From the NCBI GenBank assembly GCA_913061385.1, contig CAJXTM010000200.1, forward strand, positions 1-6,809: a DNA stretch of 6,809 nucleotides, given 5' to 3'. The notes beneath the pieces are model-generated. The model did not search any database and was not told the DNA's origin. It was given only the letters and a program-made list of their open reading frames with translations. This stretch comes from an uncultured Rhodopirellula sp. (lineage in GTDB: Bacteria; Planctomycetota; Planctomycetia; Pirellulales; Pirellulaceae). The translations under genes and the position numbers were made by a program. This document shows positions 5,987-6,809 of this stretch, in pieces (position 1 is the stretch's first letter; the number at the start of each line of letters is the position of its first letter).

Positions 5987-6770
5987 ATGCTCGATTCGGC
6001 TCAGGAAGTTCTGCAACTTCAATCGAGGGGTGATGCCACCGCCGTGGAGATCGCGACATCTGCTATCGACAAAATCGAAGCCACCCAGGAAAGCATCAAC
6101 GCATTCACCCATGTTGATCGCGAATTAGTACTTTCGGCTGCCGAGGCGGTTGATCAAAAACGCCGAGATGGTCAACCTCTGGGTCCATTGGCCGGCGTAC
6201 CAGTTGCAGTCAAGGATGTACTCTGCACCCGCGATATGCCAACCACTTGTTCTTCGAACATGCTTCGCAATTTCCGGCCTCCCTACGATGCCAGCGTTGT
6301 GGCAAAGCTTCGCGAATCGGACGCGATTATCGTCGGCAAAACGAACATGGATGAATTCGCCATGGGCGCAAGCACGGAAACCAGTGCGTTTGGAAACACA
6401 AGAAACCCATGGGATCTTTCTCGTACGCCGGGTGGTAGCAGTGGTGGTGCCACAGCCTGCGTTGCGGCTGGCACAGTGCCTTTAAGTCTCGGAACAGATA
6501 CTGGCGGATCGATTCGACAGCCAGCAGGCTTCTGTGGCGTCACCGGTCTGAAACCAACATACGGTCGAGTCAGTCGCTATGGTCTGGTGGCTTTCGCCAG
6601 CAGTCTTGATCAGGTTGGACCGATTGGCTGGTCGGTTCAGGATGTGGCTTTACTGCTTCAGTGCATTGCCGGGTACGAGCCTCGTGACTCGACCTCTTTG
6701 AATCACGAAGTGCCTGACTATCAGGCAGCTCTGCAATCAAGTGACCTGAGAGGCATGAAAATCGGTGTCC
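5987..6770 (+). CDS. gatA: Aspartyl/glutamyl-tRNA(Asn/Gln) amidotransferase subunit A (3' end missing)
   Basis: GatA is the glutaminase subunit of GatCAB. It releases ammonia from glutamine, which GatB uses to convert mischarged Glu-tRNA(Gln) or Asp-tRNA(Asn) into the correct aminoacyl-tRNA in the cytoplasm. The frame starts at ATG 5987, with an in-frame TAA two codons upstream, and runs 261 codons into the adapter, so a little over half of the usual 480-500 residues is present. The amidase signature is intact: LAGVPVAVKDVL with catalytic K76, TPGGSSGGATACVAAG with cis-Ser S151, and LGTDTGGSIRQPAG with nucleophile S175. These keep the spacing of K79/S154/S178 in S. aureus GatA. GKTNMDEFAMG (117-127) and GLKPTYGRVSRYGLVAFASSLDQVGP (187-212, split here by eye) are GatA-specific and separate it from generic amidases. 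The last residues, MKIGV, match the start of a segment usually followed by Pro. gatC, commonly just upstream, is not in the spacer. A GGG 6 nt before the ATG is the only Shine-Dalgarno-like trace. Confidence 0.97.
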
Positions 6771-6809
6771 CTGTCTCTTATACACATCTCCGAGCCCACG
6801 AGACCGAGG
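6771..6809 (-). other. Residual Nextera (Tn5) sequencing adapter, right end
   Basis: Bases 6771-6789 are the Tn5 mosaic end in reverse orientation (CTGTCTCTTATACACATCT). Bases 6790-6804 are the reverse complement of the read-2 tail (CCGAGCCCACGAGAC). Bases 6805-6809 (CGAGG) are the first five bases of the same i7 index seen at the left end. Genomic sequence ends at 6770. The apparent gatA codons after 6770 are adapter, although the first one coincidentally reads Pro, as the family expects. Confidence 0.98.

Noticed and set aside
1..6809. Terminal inverted repeats suggesting the whole window is a transposon or linear element
   Set aside because: The repeats are exactly the Tn5 mosaic end plus Nextera read-2 tail and index, which is library adapter. 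There is no transposase and the genes are housekeeping.

Overview
The window is an ordinary stretch of bacterial chromosome, about 6.7 kb of insert (50-6770), with Illumina Nextera/Tn5 library adapter left on both ends (1-49 and 6771-6809). The adapter cuts off the outermost gene at each end, so the window's limits are artificial. Base composition is moderate, and the genes are widely spaced with mostly weak Shine-Dalgarno sites. A secreted Ig-like protein with a low-complexity tail, a cytosolic histidine kinase and an excisionase-HTH/receiver protein together fit a planctomycete (Pirellulales/Planctomycetia-like). That assignment is inference; no rRNA or other strict marker is present.

Layout. 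At 50-1313 on the minus strand lies the 5' part of a gene for an exported protein of unknown function (421 residues seen, C-terminus missing). It diverges from mnmG (gidA, 1530-3359, plus strand), a complete tRNA wobble-uridine modification enzyme. The 216-bp divergent spacer holds a small hairpin with a U-tract that reads on the minus strand. A 461-bp non-coding region follows mnmG. It carries a good sigma70-like promoter (3485-3512), four consecutive hairpins (3532-3722) and a pair of 10-bp direct repeats. It leads into a two-gene signalling unit: an excisionase-type HTH plus receiver response regulator (3821-4408) and a soluble histidine kinase (4530-5801). A hairpin follows the kinase, and then gatA (5987-6770, 3' truncated) encodes the catalytic subunit of the tRNA-dependent amidotransferase.

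How the genes relate. mnmG and gatA are housekeeping translation genes: tRNA modification, and Gln/Asn-tRNA formation by transamidation. The kinase and regulator are the only pair with an obvious functional link, probably a two-component system whose kinase senses a cytoplasmic cue. I see no transposase, phage gene, CRISPR array, toxin-antitoxin or defence gene. The items most worth a second look are the structured leader ahead of the regulator, the regulator's inverted domain order and the kinase's unrecognised N-terminal region.
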